Source of the DNA: Halomonas gemina
Lineage (GTDB): Bacteria; Pseudomonadota; Gammaproteobacteria; Pseudomonadales; Halomonadaceae
Reading direction: 5' to 3'
Length of the DNA stretch: 64,000 bases
Assembly: GCF_023554995.1 (NCBI RefSeq)
Contig: NZ_JAMJPK010000001.1
Span: forward strand, 620,001-684,000
The notes beneath the pieces were generated by a model. The model was not told where the DNA came from. It ran no database searches and saw only the letters and a list, made by a program, of their open reading frames with translations. The position numbers and the translations under genes were made by a program. Of this stretch, positions 17,364 to 30,730 are shown one piece after another (positions within the stretch are counted from its first letter, which is position 1; every line of letters starts with the position of its first letter).

Positions 17364-18974
17364 TCAACCCTCCTCTGCCTCCAGGTACTCCTGCAGGCGT
17401 GCCTCGGCCTGGTCGTCGAAGAGGATCTCGCAGGCTTCGCGCAGTCCTGGCGAGTGGCGGATGCTCTCCTCGGGCACCACCAGCGAGACCTTGGCGCGGC
17501 GCCTCAGGAAGTCCTCGAGCTTGGTCACCATCTCGCGGCGCCTGGCCAGTTTCAGTTCGCAGCGCAGGTATTCGGTGCCCTCGATGAGCACCTCGCCCTG
17601 GCGCGGGTCCTGGCGGATGTCCTCGAGCATCTCCAGCGCCTGGGCGCCATAGCGGCGCCAGAGTCGGGTGCTGAGCGGCTCGGAGGCCTCGGCGCTGGTC
17701 ATGGCATCCAGGTCCATCAGCCGCGCCTGGTGCATGAAGGCCTCGCGAACCGAGGCATCGGGCTCGCCGTACCAGCGAAACGCCGGATACGGGATCTCGA
17801 TGCCGAGCCGGCGCACCTCCTCCACCACCTCCTCGCCGACATTGAGACAGTCGGTCAGCTTGCCACCGAAGATGCTCAGGTGACGCCGCTCGCTGTCGAT
17901 ATCGATGGCATGCTTGCGCGACAGGTTGAGGAAATCCCGATCGCCGCTACCGCTGGGCTTGACCGCCAGGGGACGCACGCCGCAGCGCGTGGCGATGATG
18001 TCCTCCTTGCCCAGCGGCGTCGCGAGTTCGAGTCGCGTGTTGATGTTGTCGAGCACGAAGCGGATATCGTCTTCTGTGGCGCCGACCTCCGGCTTCTCGA
18101 CCCGGGTATCGGTGGTGCCGATACAGGTGCGCGGCCCCATGGGGATGACGAAGAAGAGTCGACCATCGTCGGCGAAGAAGGCCAGAACGCGCTTGCTGTC
18201 GGTCAGCCGCGGCACGATCAGATGGATGCCCTTGGAGAAGACGTGATGGTGGACGGTCTGCTGCCCCGAGAGGCTGTTGTGCTGGTCGACCCAGGGGCCC
18301 GCCGCATTGATGAGCACCCTGGAGCGAATCTCGAAGGTACTGTCATCGGTACGGTCCCGGACCCTGGTGACCCAGAGGTCGCCCTCGCGACGCGCCCCCA
18401 GCGACTCGACGTAGTTGGCCGCCACGGTGCCGAAATCCAGCGCGCCACGCACGAAATTGAAGACGAAACGCGCATCGTTGTCGTGCAGGTAGGCATCGGA
18501 ATATTCGAAGCCTCCCTGAGCATTGCGGGTATTGATGATCGGCTCCCGCGCCTTGATCCCCTCGGGTCGCAGATAGTTCGGCATGCGCGTGAAGGCACTG
18601 CCCATCAGCCAATAGAGCCAGGTACCGGCCCAGGGATAGAGCGGATGATGGCGAAAGCCCTTGTTGATGGTGGTCAGGAAGCGGATCTCCTGGACCGTGG
18701 AGGGGTAGCTTCTGATCAGGTGGTTGCGGCTCTTGCACAGCTTGCGCACCAGCTTGAAGTCGCCGCTCTCCATGTACTTGATACCCCCCCACACCAGGTT
18801 GGAGGAGTGCATGCTGGTGCTGCCGGCGAAATCACCGCGATCGATCAGCGCGACCCTGGCCCCCTTTCCGCTCAGCGCCGCCGCCGCCGAGGCCCCATTG
18901 ATGCCGCCCCCGATGACCAGCGCATCGAAGGTCTGGCCAGGGAGCTTGCGGATATTGTTCTCTCTGAGTTGCAT
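17364..18974 (-). CDS. glpD: FAD-dependent glycerol-3-phosphate dehydrogenase, copy in the ABC importer operon
   Basis: A 536-residue flavoenzyme that oxidises glycerol 3-phosphate to dihydroxyacetone phosphate and passes electrons to quinone. The FAD-binding GGGINGAS motif is at 22-29, followed by GDFAGSTSMHSSNLVWGGIKY. A C-terminal DAO_C domain is present. It is the last gene of the glycerol ABC importer operon, after a hairpin at 18999-19028. It differs clearly from the second GlpD at 37755-39332, for example in SSNLVWGGIKYME against SSKLIHGGLRYLE, so the two are paralogues rather than a recent duplicate. Start ATG 18974; longer upstream frames cross the hairpin. Confidence 0.92.
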   Translation of the reverse strand: MQLRENNIRKLPGQTFDALVIGGGINGASAAAALSGKGARVALIDRGDFAGSTSMHSSNLVWGGIKYMESGDFKLVRKLCKSRNHLIRSYPSTVQEIRFLTTINKGFRHHPLYPWAGTWLYWLMGSAFTRMPNYLRPEGIKAREPIINTRNAQGGFEYSDAYLHDNDARFVFNFVRGALDFGTVAANYVESLGARREGDLWVTRVRDRTDDSTFEIRSRVLINAAGPWVDQHNSLSGQQTVHHHVFSKGIHLIVPRLTDSKRVLAFFADDGRLFFVIPMGPRTCIGTTDTRVEKPEVGATEDDIRFVLDNINTRLELATPLGKEDIIATRCGVRPLAVKPSGSGDRDFLNLSRKHAIDIDSERRHLSIFGGKLTDCLNVGEEVVEEVRRLGIEIPYPAFRWYGEPDASVREAFMHQARLMDLDAMTSAEASEPLSTRLWRRYGAQALEMLEDIRQDPRQGEVLIEGTEYLRCELKLARRREMVTKLEDFLRRRAKVSLVVPEESIRHSPGLREACEILFDDQAEARLQEYLEAEEG

Positions 18975-18998
18975 GTCTGGCCCTTCTTCAAAGCAACA

Positions 18999-19028
18999 GG
19001 CCCCGCTCGGTATGCACCGAGCGGGGCC
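18999..19028 (-). terminator. Hairpin between glpV and glpD
   Basis: A perfect 13-bp stem (18999-19011 against 19016-19028) has a 4-base loop. It lies after the binding-protein gene and before glpD. There is no long T-run, so it probably attenuates read-through and protects the upstream mRNA, keeping binding protein high and dehydrogenase lower. Confidence 0.65.
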
Positions 19029-19117
19029 ATCCCGTTCAGGCAACCGGTTACACGATCTTGAACGGCCCCGGGAGCGCCCGGGGCAAGGTCGGGCGGGTCA
19101 TGCGACCCGCCAACTCA

Positions 19118-20860
<1,743 letters not shown>

Positions 20861-20917
20861 ATTGACCTCTTTGGTTGTCGTCGTCCGTCCCTGGACATTC
20901 GGCTCCATGCGTTTCTG

Positions 20918-21190
20918 TCAGCCCCAGCGCATCAGGATCAGTAGCCAGAGCACCGATGCCCCCAGAGCCAGCCAGATGCTGAGCGGGGTGAAGCCCACCA
21001 CCACAAGGTGGATATAGGCCGCGCAGAGCAGCCCGATGAAGAGCCTATCGCCGCGGGTGGTCGAGATGGGCAGGAAGCCCTTGCGCTCGACCGTCGGCGA
21101 GATGACCTCCCAGGCCGTCATGCCGGCCAGCATGGCGGCGATGACCGCGAAGAAGATCGTGGTGGGGGTGGTCCAGACCATCCATTCCAT
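20918..21190 (-). CDS. glpU: Small membrane protein of the glycerol importer operon (GlpU, DUF2160 type)
   Basis: A 90-residue protein with about three hydrophobic segments (near 10-30, 50-66 and 70-88) and almost no soluble part. It sits between the permease and binding-protein genes, as GlpU does in the rhizobial glp importer operon. Its role is not known; it may be an accessory membrane subunit of the importer. Recognition rests on position, length and the WEVISPTVERKGFLPI-type loop. Confidence 0.85.
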   Translation of the reverse strand: MEWMVWTTPTTIFFAVIAAMLAGMTAWEVISPTVERKGFLPISTTRGDRLFIGLLCAAYIHLVVVGFTPLSIWLALGASVLWLLILMRWG

Positions 21191-21202
21191 GTCGCGTCCT
21201 CC

Positions 21203-22096
<894 letters not shown>

Positions 22097-22097
22097 G

Positions 22098-22971
<874 letters not shown>

Positions 22972-22979
<8 letters not shown>

Positions 22980-24072
22980 GGTCGATCTCCACGCGGTATT
23001 CGTCGACGTAAAGGCCGAGTCGCTCATCGGGGAAGCGCAGCCATGCCTTGCCGGTTGGCGTCACCTGGTCCTCCTCGATGCGCGCCTTGAGGGCAATGCT
23101 GCCCAGCGTCAGGTAGACGATCGAGTAGGTCCCCAGGTCCTGGGCATGATCCACCCGGGCCTCCATGCCGCCCTCGACCGGCGCGTCGTGCACCTCGATG
23201 AACTCGGGACGGATACCCAGCTTGATGTGAGTCGAGCGGGCACCGGCCACGGCGTCATGGACGCCCTGCCCGACCGCCAGCTCGATATCACCGGCCATCA
23301 CGCGCCCGTCACGGGACGTCACCTCCAGGAAGTTCATGCCCGGGCTGCCGATGAAGTAGCCGACGAAGGTGTGATTGGGCCTCTCGAAGAGTTCCCTGGG
23401 CGTGCCGAACTGCACCACCTGGCCCTCGTACATCACGGCGATCTTGTCAGCGAAGGTGGAGGCCTCGAGCTGGTCGTGGGTCACGTAGACCATGGTGATC
23501 TCGAAGCGCTGGTGGATCTCCTTGAGCTTGCGGCGCAGCTTCCACTTGAGCTGGGGGTCGATGACGGTGAGCGGCTCGTCGAAGAGGATCGCCGAGACGT
23601 CCTCGCGCACCAGCCCCCGGCCCATGGAGACCTTCTGCTTCTCGTCGGCGGTGAGGTTCTTGGCCTTGCGCTTGAGCTGGGCGGTGAGCTCCAGCACCTC
23701 GGCGACTTCCATGACGCGCTCATGGACCCGGGCCTCGGGGGTCTTCACGTTGCGCAGCGGAAAGGCCAGGTTGTCGTAGACCGTCATGGTGTCGTAGATG
23801 ACGGGGAACTGGAAAACCTGGGCGATGTTGCGCGCCTCGGGGGGCAGGGCATTGACCACCTCGCCGTCGAAGAGCACCTCGCCGCTGGAGGGTTCCAGCA
23901 GGCCGGAGATGATGTTGAGCAGGGTCGACTTGCCGCAGCCCGAGGGCCCGAGCAGCGCATAGGCTCCCCCCTGGTGCCAGACGTGGTCCATCTCGCGGAT
24001 GGCATAGTCCTCGGGCGACCGGGGGTCGGGCAGATAGGTATGGGCCAGGGCTTTCAGGGTGATCTCTGCCAT
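22972..24072 (-). CDS. glpT: Glycerol ABC importer ATPase GlpT (degenerate signature motif)
   Basis: A 366-residue ATPase with a C-terminal TOBE/OB region typical of sugar-importer ATPases. Walker A GPSGCGKST (42-50), Walker B AILFDE (161-166) and switch histidine H199 are intact. The ABC signature, normally LSGGQ, is instead LTADEKQ (140-146). Paired with GlpS, whose signature is normal but whose switch histidine is lost, it predicts one competent and one degenerate ATP site. Start ATG 24072 follows the glpS stop by 1 base. The name follows the rhizobial glycerol importer and not the E. coli GlpT antiporter. Confidence 0.9.
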
Positions 24073-24073
24073 C

Positions 24074-25162
24074 TCAGAGCCCCCCCAGGTGCGTCGGGAT
24101 ATGCACCACCGCGCCCTGGCGGTCGAAGGCATAGACCTTGTGGGTCGGGAAGTAGAGCGTCACCGGCGCATCGACACGGAACTCGTGGACACCCTCGAGG
24201 TGCACCGTCATGTGGAAGAGCGCGTTGTGCACATGAAGGAAGGTCTCGGAGCCGCTGATCTCCGCCAGGTCGACGGTCATCTTCACCTCGATATCATCCT
24301 TGGCCCGGGGCGAGAGCGAGATGTGCGAGGCACGCACGCCGAAGCGGTACTCGCCCGGCGCCAGGCTGCGCAGGTCGTCGTTGATGGGAAAATGCAGCGT
24401 CTTGTCGAAAGTCACCTCGGACCCGGAGATGATTCCCTCGACGATGTTGATCGGCGGTTCGGAGAACATCTCCGCGGTCAGGATGTCGCGCGGACGGTGG
24501 TAGACGTCTTCCGTCCGGCCGTACTGCAGCAGGCGCCCTTCATGGAGCACGGCGGTGTTGCCGCCCAGCGCCAGGGCCTCGGCGGGTTCGGTGGTGGCAT
24601 AGACGGCGATGCAGTTGCGCTCGCTGAACACCGAGCGCAGCTCGTCGCGGAATTCCTCGCGGAGCTTGTAGTCGAGGTTGACCAGCGGCTCGTCGAAGAG
24701 CACGACATCGGCATCCTTCACCAGCGCGCGCCCCATGGCGGTGCGCTGCTGCTGACCGCCGGAAAGCTCCAGCGGCAGACGATCGAGCAGGTGCTCGATA
24801 TGCAGCATCTCGGCGACCTCACGCACCCGCCGGTCGACCTCGGCGCGCGCGACCTTGGCCAGCTTGAGGGGCGAGGCGATGTTGTCATAGACGGAAAGGG
24901 CCGGATAGTTGATGAACTGCTGGTAGACCATGGAGACGTTGCGCTTGCGCACCGAGCGCCCGGTCACGTCCTCCCCGTTCATCAGGATTCGCCCGCGGGT
25001 CGGGGTATCGAGCCCCGCCATCAGCCGCATGAGGGTGGTCTTGCCGGCCAGGGTCCGTCCCAGCAGGACATTGAAGGAGCCCGGCTGGAGCTCCAGGTTC
25101 ACGCCCGAGATGTGAGTGGCGCCACCGACCACGTGATCGATGTTATCTAGGATCAAGGACAT
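24074..25162 (-). CDS. glpS: Glycerol ABC importer ATPase GlpS (switch histidine replaced)
   Basis: A 362-residue ATPase, first gene of the importer operon. Walker A is GRTLAGKT (35-42), the signature LSGGQ (133-137) is intact, and Walker B is VVLFDE (153-158). The H-loop position reads YATTEPAEAL, so threonine 191 replaces the usual histidine. The C-terminal part is a TOBE-like regulatory domain. GlpR-type operator sites lie in the upstream 260 bases. The ribosome site is weak (GAGA). Confidence 0.9.
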   Translation of the reverse strand: MSLILDNIDHVVGGATHISGVNLELQPGSFNVLLGRTLAGKTTLMRLMAGLDTPTRGRILMNGEDVTGRSVRKRNVSMVYQQFINYPALSVYDNIASPLKLAKVARAEVDRRVREVAEMLHIEHLLDRLPLELSGGQQQRTAMGRALVKDADVVLFDEPLVNLDYKLREEFRDELRSVFSERNCIAVYATTEPAEALALGGNTAVLHEGRLLQYGRTEDVYHRPRDILTAEMFSEPPINIVEGIISGSEVTFDKTLHFPINDDLRSLAPGEYRFGVRASHISLSPRAKDDIEVKMTVDLAEISGSETFLHVHNALFHMTVHLEGVHEFRVDAPVTLYFPTHKVYAFDRQGAVVHIPTHLGGL

Positions 25163-25252
25163 ACAGATCTCGACGGTTCGTTGTTATGTGATGGGTTCGG
25201 AGACTGCTGAACACAACCTAGTCGAGATTCGCTTTCAAACACAAATGTCGGC

Positions 25253-25264
25253 AATCGAAAATAT
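25253..25264. promoter_or_regulatory. GlpR half-site upstream of glpS
   Basis: AATCGAAAATAT is the exact reverse complement of ATATTTTCGATT, found again at 37699-37710 before glpD. The left half matches the GlpR half-site WATKYTCGWW fully; the other half is distorted by one base. It lies about 90 bases upstream of glpS. Confidence 0.5.
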
Positions 25265-25400
25265 CGAGAACCGGCACAAGGATCCTCTCATCAATGATGC
25301 AACCTACTGGATTTACCTGTATTTTTATATCGATTGAACTTTTGTCTAACGAATGAGCGCGGGAGGGGGGGAAATATCGGCTCGGGAAGGAGCGTCACCC

Positions 25401-25420
25401 TGTGATCGAAAACGAACATG
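25401..25420. promoter_or_regulatory. Predicted GlpR operator upstream of the glpSTPQUV operon
   Basis: Read on the leftward strand, CATGTTCGTTTTCGATCACA matches 18 of 20 positions of the E. coli GlpR consensus WATKYTCGWWWWCGAWMATW (consensus from memory). It lies about 240 bases before glpS, with a weaker site at 25253-25264. Confidence 0.6.
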
Positions 25421-25465
25421 CCACAACATCTTGAGACGATCAGGGATAACGACGGGAAGAGGCAA

Positions 25466-25506
25466 CGCCAGCCTTCGCGACAGGGGACAGGTCGCGGAGG
25501 CTGGCG
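25466..25506. terminator. Long hairpin between glpS and upp
   Basis: Arms of 16 bases (CGCCAGCCTTCGCGAC and its near-complement) enclose a 9-base loop, with a single G-T pair. No T-run follows on either strand. It could end leftward read-through from upp toward glpS. Confidence 0.4.
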
Positions 25507-25572
25507 TCAGGAAGGGACTCGGCGTAAAAAAAGGATCATCGCATTTTAGCGTGAACGAAGCGAAGTACCCTT

Positions 25573-25695
25573 GTGGGAGCGCAATTCATTGCCGGTTCGA
25601 CGCCTCGACGAATGGCGCCGACAGGCGCCCTGGACTGACTGCCTATTGCCGGAAAGGCCTCCGGCCTTCTTTCGCGATCTAAAGATCGCTCCCAC
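25573..25695. repeat. REP-like palindromic element, second copy
   Basis: The same GTGGGAGCG / CGCTCCCAC outer arms as at 9832-9894 (25573-25581 and 25687-25695) enclose a longer middle with further short palindromes. It lies downstream of upp. Confidence 0.7.
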
Positions 25696-25774
25696 AGGTG
25701 CGCCTACAAACGGCATCCTTTTCTGTCGAACGACATCACGCCAAGGTGCGAAGAACCTAAAGAAGTCGTGCCGT

Positions 25775-26404
25775 TCAGCGGGTACCGAAGATCTTGTCGC
25801 CCGCGTCGCCCAGACCCGGGACGATATAGCCGTTCTCGTCGAGATGGTCATCCACCGCCGCGGTGTAGAGCTCGATGTCCGGATAGGCGTCCTGGACCCG
25901 CTTGATGCCCTCGGGGGCGGCCACCAGCACGATGACCTTCATGAGCTTGCAGCCGCGCTCGCGCAGCATGTCCAGGGTCGCGACCATGGTGCCTCCGGTG
26001 GCCAGCATGGGATCGATGACGATGGCCATGCGCTCGTCCAGGTCATTGGCGAACTTGGCGAAGTACGGTACCGGCTCGAGCGTCTCCTCATCACGGTAGA
26101 GCCCCACCACGCTGACCCTGGCACTGGGAATCAGGTCGGTGACGCCGTCGAGCATGCCCAGCCCCGCCCGCAGGATCGGCACGATGGTGACCTTCTTGCC
26201 CTTGAGGAGCTGCACCGGGATCTTCTCGCCGTTCCAGCCGTCGATTTCCTGCTCCTGGAGTTCCAGGTCGCTGGTCGCCTCATAGGTGAGCAGCTTGGCC
26301 AGCTCGCCGGCCAGTTCGCGGAAGCTCTTGGTGCTGATGCCGGCTTCGCGCATCAGGCCGAGCTTGTGCTGGACCAGGGGATGCTGGATGGCGTGGACGC
26401 TCAT
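25775..26404 (-). CDS. upp: Uracil phosphoribosyltransferase
   Basis: A 209-residue pyrimidine salvage enzyme that makes UMP from uracil and PRPP. The PRPP-binding segment [10 protein letters not shown] and the C-terminal DKIFGTR tail are typical of Upp. Length equals the E. coli enzyme (208). It is monocistronic. A small palindrome GTTAG-CCATT-CTAAC (26471-26485) lies upstream; its function is unknown. Confidence 0.97.
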   Translation of the reverse strand: MSVHAIQHPLVQHKLGLMREAGISTKSFRELAGELAKLLTYEATSDLELQEQEIDGWNGEKIPVQLLKGKKVTIVPILRAGLGMLDGVTDLIPSARVSVVGLYRDEETLEPVPYFAKFANDLDERMAIVIDPMLATGGTMVATLDMLRERGCKLMKVIVLVAAPEGIKRVQDAYPDIELYTAAVDDHLDENGYIVPGLGDAGDKIFGTR

Positions 26405-26520
26405 GGGGGGACCTCTTGGACGGCGGTAAATACGTGGCGACTATCGTCGGATGGACAGCAACGACAAATTGTTAGCCATTCTAACTTCATCCCGCGTCGA
26501 CGTTAAGCACGGTGCTTGTC

Positions 26521-26627
26521 CGGCGCCAGGTCTGCGAGGGGGCGCTGTGAATACCTCCCTGTACGCTACCGATGCCATCCCTGGCATAGGACCCCCTCTG
26601 CGACCTGTCCCCGGCGCACCTCGCCTT
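26521..26627. repeat. Short interspersed repeat, copy A
   Basis: About 107 bases resemble 29870-29976 in the same orientation. Shared blocks include GGCGCTGT, the nested palindrome ATGCCATCCCTGGCAT, and TGTCCCCGGCGC against CGTCCCCGGCGC. It is non-coding and lies between ung and upp. Confidence 0.7.
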
Positions 26628-26649
26628 ATGCTGCTGTCCGGCAGCGTGT

Positions 26650-27333
26650 TCAGGGCGTCTCTGGCAGCTGCCAGTCGATGGGCTCACGTCCCTGCTCGAC
26701 CAGGAAGGCATTGGCCCGGGAGAAGTGATGGTTGCCGAAGAAGCCGCGGTGGGCGGAGAGCGGCGAGGGATGCGGGGATTCCAGCACCAGGTGGCGCGAG
26801 GTATCGACCAGCGCCTTCTTCTTGCGCGCCGGACTGCCCCACAGCAGGAACACCGAGGGTTCGGCATGCTCGCTCACGGTGGCAATGGCGCGGTCGGTGA
26901 AGGTCTCCCAGCCCTTGCCGCGGTGCGAGCCGGCATTGCCCTGCTCCACCGTCAGCGAGCTGTTGAGCAGCAGCACCCCCTGGCGCGCCCAGTGCTCGAG
27001 GTTGCCGTGGTCCACCGGCCTGAAGCCCACGTCCGCCTGCAGCTCCTTGTAGATGTTGACCAGTGACGGAGGGACACGAACGCCGGGGCGCACCGAGAAG
27101 CAGAGGCCATGGGCCTGGTTCGGCCCGTGGTAGGGATCCTGCCCGAGGATCACCACCTTGACCCGGTCCAGCGGCGTCAGATCGAAGGCGCGGAACCAGT
27201 CCGTCGAGTGGGGATAGATCACCTTCCTGGCGGCCTTCTCGGCGGCCAGGAACTCACGCAGCGCCTGCATGTAGGGCGCCTGGAACTCGTCGCCCAGCCA
27301 CTGCTGCCAGCTGTCGGGGAGCGGCGTGCTCAT
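26650..27333 (-). CDS. ung: Uracil-DNA glycosylase
   Basis: A 227-residue family 1 uracil-DNA glycosylase that removes uracil from DNA. The water-activating loop [11 protein letters not shown] and the C-terminal [16 protein letters not shown] (minor-groove histidine loop) are both intact. It starts 3 bases before the gpt stop region and probably shares its transcript with gpt and apt. Length matches the family (229 in E. coli). Confidence 0.97.
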   Translation of the reverse strand: MSTPLPDSWQQWLGDEFQAPYMQALREFLAAEKAARKVIYPHSTDWFRAFDLTPLDRVKVVILGQDPYHGPNQAHGLCFSVRPGVRVPPSLVNIYKELQADVGFRPVDHGNLEHWARQGVLLLNSSLTVEQGNAGSHRGKGWETFTDRAIATVSEHAEPSVFLLWGSPARKKKALVDTSRHLVLESPHPSPLSAHRGFFGNHHFSRANAFLVEQGREPIDWQLPETP

Positions 27334-27336
27334 GGC

Positions 27337-27816
27337 TCAGCGCTTCGCCTGGTCGACCAGCGGTTCGACGTAGGCCACGCCCATGTCCCAGGGGAACTGG
27401 ATCCAGCAGTCCTGGGCGACCTCGGTGAGGTACTGGTCCACCAGCGGCTTGCCCTCGGGCTTGGCATAGATGGTCACGAAGTGGGCCTTGGGGAGCATCT
27501 CGCGCACGGCCTTGGCGGTACGGCCGGTATCGACCAGATCGTCGACCAGCAGCCAACCCTCGCCCTCGTGGTCGACGCCCTTCATCACCTCCAGGCCGCC
27601 CTGGTCCATGTGGTCGTAGCTCTTGATGCAGACGGTATCGATCAGGCGCACATCGAGCTCGCGGGCGATCAGCGCCGCGGGAATCAGCCCCCCGCGGGTG
27701 ATGGCGATGATGCCCTTGAAGTCACGCTCGATCAGCCGATGGCAAAGTTCGCGCACGTCGCGATGCAGCTGGTCCCAGGACACGGTGAAGTGCTGGTGGT
27801 AGCGATGGGTGCTCAT
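27337..27816 (-). CDS. gpt: Xanthine-guanine phosphoribosyltransferase
   Basis: A 159-residue purine salvage enzyme converting xanthine, guanine and hypoxanthine to their nucleotides. The PRPP motif [12 protein letters not shown] is intact and the C-terminus carries the WIQFPWDMG segment of the Gpt family. It lies between apt and ung, with 3-5 base gaps, as part of a nucleobase salvage cluster with the downstream purine permease. Confidence 0.96.
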   Translation of the reverse strand: MSTHRYHQHFTVSWDQLHRDVRELCHRLIERDFKGIIAITRGGLIPAALIARELDVRLIDTVCIKSYDHMDQGGLEVMKGVDHEGEGWLLVDDLVDTGRTAKAVREMLPKAHFVTIYAKPEGKPLVDQYLTEVAQDCWIQFPWDMGVAYVEPLVDQAKR

Positions 27817-27821
27817 GAGCT

Positions 27822-28367
27822 TTACTCGTCCTCGGTGAAGGCGCAGACGGCGAAGACCCCGTAGCCCGCCTCACGGATACGCTGGGACCCGCCCAGGTCC
27901 GGCAGGTCGACGATGGTGGCGGTCTCGATCACCCGCCCGCCGCTGCGGGTGATCAGCTTGGCCGCGGCCAGCATGGTGCCGCCGGTGGCGATCAGGTCGT
28001 CGACGATCAGGATGCGATCGCCCTGCTTGAAGGCGTCGGAGTGCAGTTCCACCTCGGCCTCGCCGTACTCCAGCGTATAGGTCTCGCTGATGGTGCGGAA
28101 CGGCAGCTTGCCCTTCTTGCGCACCGGCACGAAGCTGCAGCCCAGCTCGTAGGCGAGCGGCGCGCCGATGATGAAGCCGCGAGCATCGATGGCGGCGATG
28201 GCGTCGAGGTCCATCTCCTGGTAGCGATGCACGAAGCTGTCGACCAGCTTGCGGAAGGCCGCGCTGTTCTGCAGCAGCGGGGTGATGTCGCGGAAGTTGA
28301 CGCCCGCCTGCGGCCAGTCGGGGACCGTGCGGATCACGGACTTGATGTAGTCGCCGTAGATGCTCAT
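27822..28367 (-). CDS. apt: Adenine phosphoribosyltransferase
   Basis: A 181-residue enzyme that makes AMP from adenine and PRPP. The PRPP motif [14 protein letters not shown] and the N-terminal [17 protein letters not shown] segment are diagnostic. The start is ATG 28367, and longer frames upstream run into the permease gene. It is upstream of gpt and 38 bases downstream of the purine permease stop. Confidence 0.97.
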   Translation of the reverse strand: MSIYGDYIKSVIRTVPDWPQAGVNFRDITPLLQNSAAFRKLVDSFVHRYQEMDLDAIAAIDARGFIIGAPLAYELGCSFVPVRKKGKLPFRTISETYTLEYGEAEVELHSDAFKQGDRILIVDDLIATGGTMLAAAKLITRSGGRVIETATIVDLPDLGGSQRIREAGYGVFAVCAFTEDE

Positions 28368-28405
28368 TAAGTCGAGTCTCGGTGAGTGAGTGCAATGAGT
28401 ATGGT

Positions 28406-29710
28406 TCAGTCGAGGAACAGGAACTTGCCGGCAAACAGCAGGGCCAGCACGATCACCGCGGGATTCAGGTCCTTGAAGCGCCCGGAGAGCGTCTTGATCG
28501 CGGCGTAGCTGATGAAGCCCAGCGCGATGCCCTCGGCGATCGAGAAGGTCAGCGGCATGGCCAGGGCAGCGATCAGTACCGGCGCGGCGTCGGTCGGGTC
28601 GTCCCAGTTGGCGTGGGCCAGGCTGCCGGCCATCAGCACCGCCACATAGAGCAGGGCCCCGGCGGTGGCGTAGGCCGGGATGGAGCCCGCCAGCGGTGCA
28701 AAGAACAGGCTGATCAGGAACAGCACCGCCACCACCACGGCGGTCAGGCCGGTGCGCCCGCCGGAGGCAATGCCGGCGGTGGACTCGATGTAGCTGGTGG
28801 TGGTGGAGGTCCCCAGCACGGCGCCGGCCATGGACGCGCCACTGTCGGCCATCATCGCGCGGCCGATGCGCGGCAGCTTGCCGTCCTTGTCCAGCAGCCC
28901 ACCCTTGTGGGCCACGCCGACCAGGGTGCCGGAGGTGTCGAACAGGTCGACGAACAGGAAGGCGAAGATCACGCTGAGCATCGCCACGTCCAGGGCGCCG
29001 ACCAGGTCCAGGGCCATGAAGGTCGGCGCGATGGAGGGCGGCATGGACATGAAGCCGCCGAACTCGTTGTGACCGAGGAGCATCGCCAGCACGGTCACGC
29101 CGAGGATACCGATCATCACCGCCCCGGTGACCTTGAGGTAGGCCAGTGCGGTGATCACGAAGAAGCCCAGCAGCGCGTAGAGCGCGGCAGGCTCGGAGAG
29201 GTCCCCCAGGGCCACATATGTAGCGTCGTTGGCGACCACGATGCCGGCATTCTTCAGCGCGATCATCGCCAGGAAGAGGCCGATACCTGCGGCGATACCC
29301 AGGCGCAGGGAGAGCGGAATCGAGTTGATGATCCATTCGCGGATCTTGAAGATGCTAAGCAGGAAGAAGATGAAGCCGGAGAAGAAGACCGCGCCCAGCG
29401 CCGCCTCCCAGGTGTAGCCCATGCCCAGCACCACGCCGTAGGTGAAGAAGGCGTTCAGCCCCATGCCGGGCGCCTGGGCGATGGGGTAATTGGCCCACAG
29501 GCCCATGATCAGGCAGCCCACCGCGGCGGCCAGGCAGGTGGCGACGAACACCGCGCCGTAGTCCATGCCGGCCTCGGAGAGGATGCTCGGGTTGACGAAG
29601 ATGATGTAGGCCATGGTCAGGAAGGTGGTGATCCCGGCGATGACCTCGGTCTTCACATCGGTCTTGTGCTCGACCAGCTTGAACTGGTTGTCGATCAGGC
29701 GTTTCAGCAT
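28406..29710 (-). CDS. NCS2 purine permease (AzgA/GhxP-like)
   Basis: A 434-residue inner-membrane transporter with about 12-14 hydrophobic segments. Landmarks include [24 protein letters not shown], the [11 protein letters not shown] loop and [10 protein letters not shown] plus [11 protein letters not shown], all typical of AzgA-like NCS2 permeases for hypoxanthine, guanine or adenine. Start ATG 29710 gives family length; a 38-residue upstream extension has no support. It is followed by apt and gpt, so import and phosphoribosylation of purines are co-expressed. Exact substrate is not set by sequence alone. Confidence 0.92.
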   Translation of the reverse strand: MLKRLIDNQFKLVEHKTDVKTEVIAGITTFLTMAYIIFVNPSILSEAGMDYGAVFVATCLAAAVGCLIMGLWANYPIAQAPGMGLNAFFTYGVVLGMGYTWEAALGAVFFSGFIFFLLSIFKIREWIINSIPLSLRLGIAAGIGLFLAMIALKNAGIVVANDATYVALGDLSEPAALYALLGFFVITALAYLKVTGAVMIGILGVTVLAMLLGHNEFGGFMSMPPSIAPTFMALDLVGALDVAMLSVIFAFLFVDLFDTSGTLVGVAHKGGLLDKDGKLPRIGRAMMADSGASMAGAVLGTSTTTSYIESTAGIASGGRTGLTAVVVAVLFLISLFFAPLAGSIPAYATAGALLYVAVLMAGSLAHANWDDPTDAAPVLIAALAMPLTFSIAEGIALGFISYAAIKTLSGRFKDLNPAVIVLALLFAGKFLFLD

Positions 29711-30100
29711 GGTTGTCGTTCCTGCGCGCGTGGACGTTGCGATGGCCCTGAGGTGCGAGAAAGCCCGCGAGAAAAGCCGCCTATGGTACCCAAAGCCTCG
29801 ACGAGTGGCGAGGCGCCCGGGCACCTACAAAGGATTGTCGCCAGACGGTGTTACCACTCGGGGCTATTCCGGCGACGGGTCTACGAGGAGGCGCTGTAAA
29901 CCCATCCCTGGGCGCTACCGACGCCATCCATGGCGTAGGACCTCCTCTCCGCCCCGTCCCCGGCGCCCCTCACCTTGGTAGCAACGACTTTTGAGCGACT
30001 CCAGGCAGCACGGTCCCAGCTAGTTAAGCAACTTGCGGGCCATACGCCACCCGGCCGGCCAACGCAGAGTTGACGGAACGGTCAGGTTCTGTCGTTGGCG
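29711..30100. other. 390-base intergenic region between purine permease and riboflavin synthase genes
   Basis: It contains copy B of a short repeat (29870-29976). I see no gene, riboswitch fold or purine-repressor box here. It should carry the purine permease promoter. Confidence 0.5.
29870..29976. repeat. Short interspersed repeat, copy B
   Basis: It aligns with 26521-26627, including GAGGCGCTGTAAAC, GCGCTACCGACGCCATCC and CCGTCCCCGGCGCC. The central GACGCCATCCATGGCGT keeps dyad symmetry even though its bases differ from copy A, as expected if the fold is what matters. Confidence 0.7.
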
Positions 30101-30730
30101 TCACACTCCTCGTGCCTCCAGCACCCGCTCCACCGTCTCGACGATGGCCTGGGTCTGGGGGTCGATCTCGATATTGACGGCGTCCCCCGGAACCCGATCC
30201 ACCAGGATGGTGCGGGCCAGGGTCTCGGGGATCAGGTCGACGCAGAAGCGCGGGCCGTGGTCCGCGGTGGCCGACTGCACCTTGCCGATGGTCAGGCTGA
30301 TGCCGTCCACGCCGATATAGCCCTTGTCGAACAGGAAACGGCCCAGCGCATGAGGCACCTCGAACCAGAGCCGGCGATTGTTGGGGGCCTCGTCGAGCTC
30401 GACCAGCTCGGCCAGCGCCATCACATGGCCGGACATGGCATGGCCACCGATCTCGTCGCCGAAGCGCGCCGCCCGCTCGATATTGACGCGATCCCCCACC
30501 GTCACCGCACCAAGATTGGTCACGCGCAGGGTCTCGCGCATCAGGTCGAAGCTGACCCTCTCGCCATCGATGGCAGTGACCGTGAGACAGACCCCGTTGT
30601 GGGCTACCGAGGCGCCCAGCGCCAGCCCCTCGCGCAGCTCTGCCGGCAGTACCAGCACATGGGTGCGAAAGGCCTCTGCCTCTTGGATGGCCACCACCTC
30701 GGCGGTGCCCTGAACGATGCCTGTGAACAT
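30101..30730 (-). CDS. ribC: Riboflavin synthase alpha chain
   Basis: A 209-residue enzyme that converts two lumazines to riboflavin and a pyrimidine. It starts with the diagnostic MFTGIVQGTAEV and shows the two-lobed duplication: residues about 1-97 contain VAHNGVCLTVT, and residues 98-200 contain GVDGISLTIG. The gene is called ribE in some species. It is alone, away from the other rib genes, and no FMN riboswitch is visible upstream. Confidence 0.96.
   Translation of the reverse strand: MFTGIVQGTAEVVAIQEAEAFRTHVLVLPAELREGLALGASVAHNGVCLTVTAIDGERVSFDLMRETLRVTNLGAVTVGDRVNIERAARFGDEIGGHAMSGHVMALAELVELDEAPNNRRLWFEVPHALGRFLFDKGYIGVDGISLTIGKVQSATADHGPRFCVDLIPETLARTILVDRVPGDAVNIEIDPQTQAIVETVERVLEARGV

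Larger units (their letters stand above)
25163..25774. other. 612-base intergenic region between glpS and upp
   Basis: It holds the glpS promoter region and GlpR sites (25250-25420), a 16-bp stem with one G-T pair (25466-25481 against 25491-25506), and a REP-like element (25573-25695). Short open frames across it overlap the repeats and show no family resemblance, so I do not call a gene. Confidence 0.6.

Noticed and set aside
25353-25682. Possible 109-residue gene between glpS and upp
   Set aside because: It runs through the long hairpin and the REP element, has no family resemblance, and no clear ribosome site.
26471-26485. GTTAG-CCATT-CTAAC as an operator for upp
   Set aside because: A 5-base dyad is too short to assign to a regulator and has no second copy nearby.
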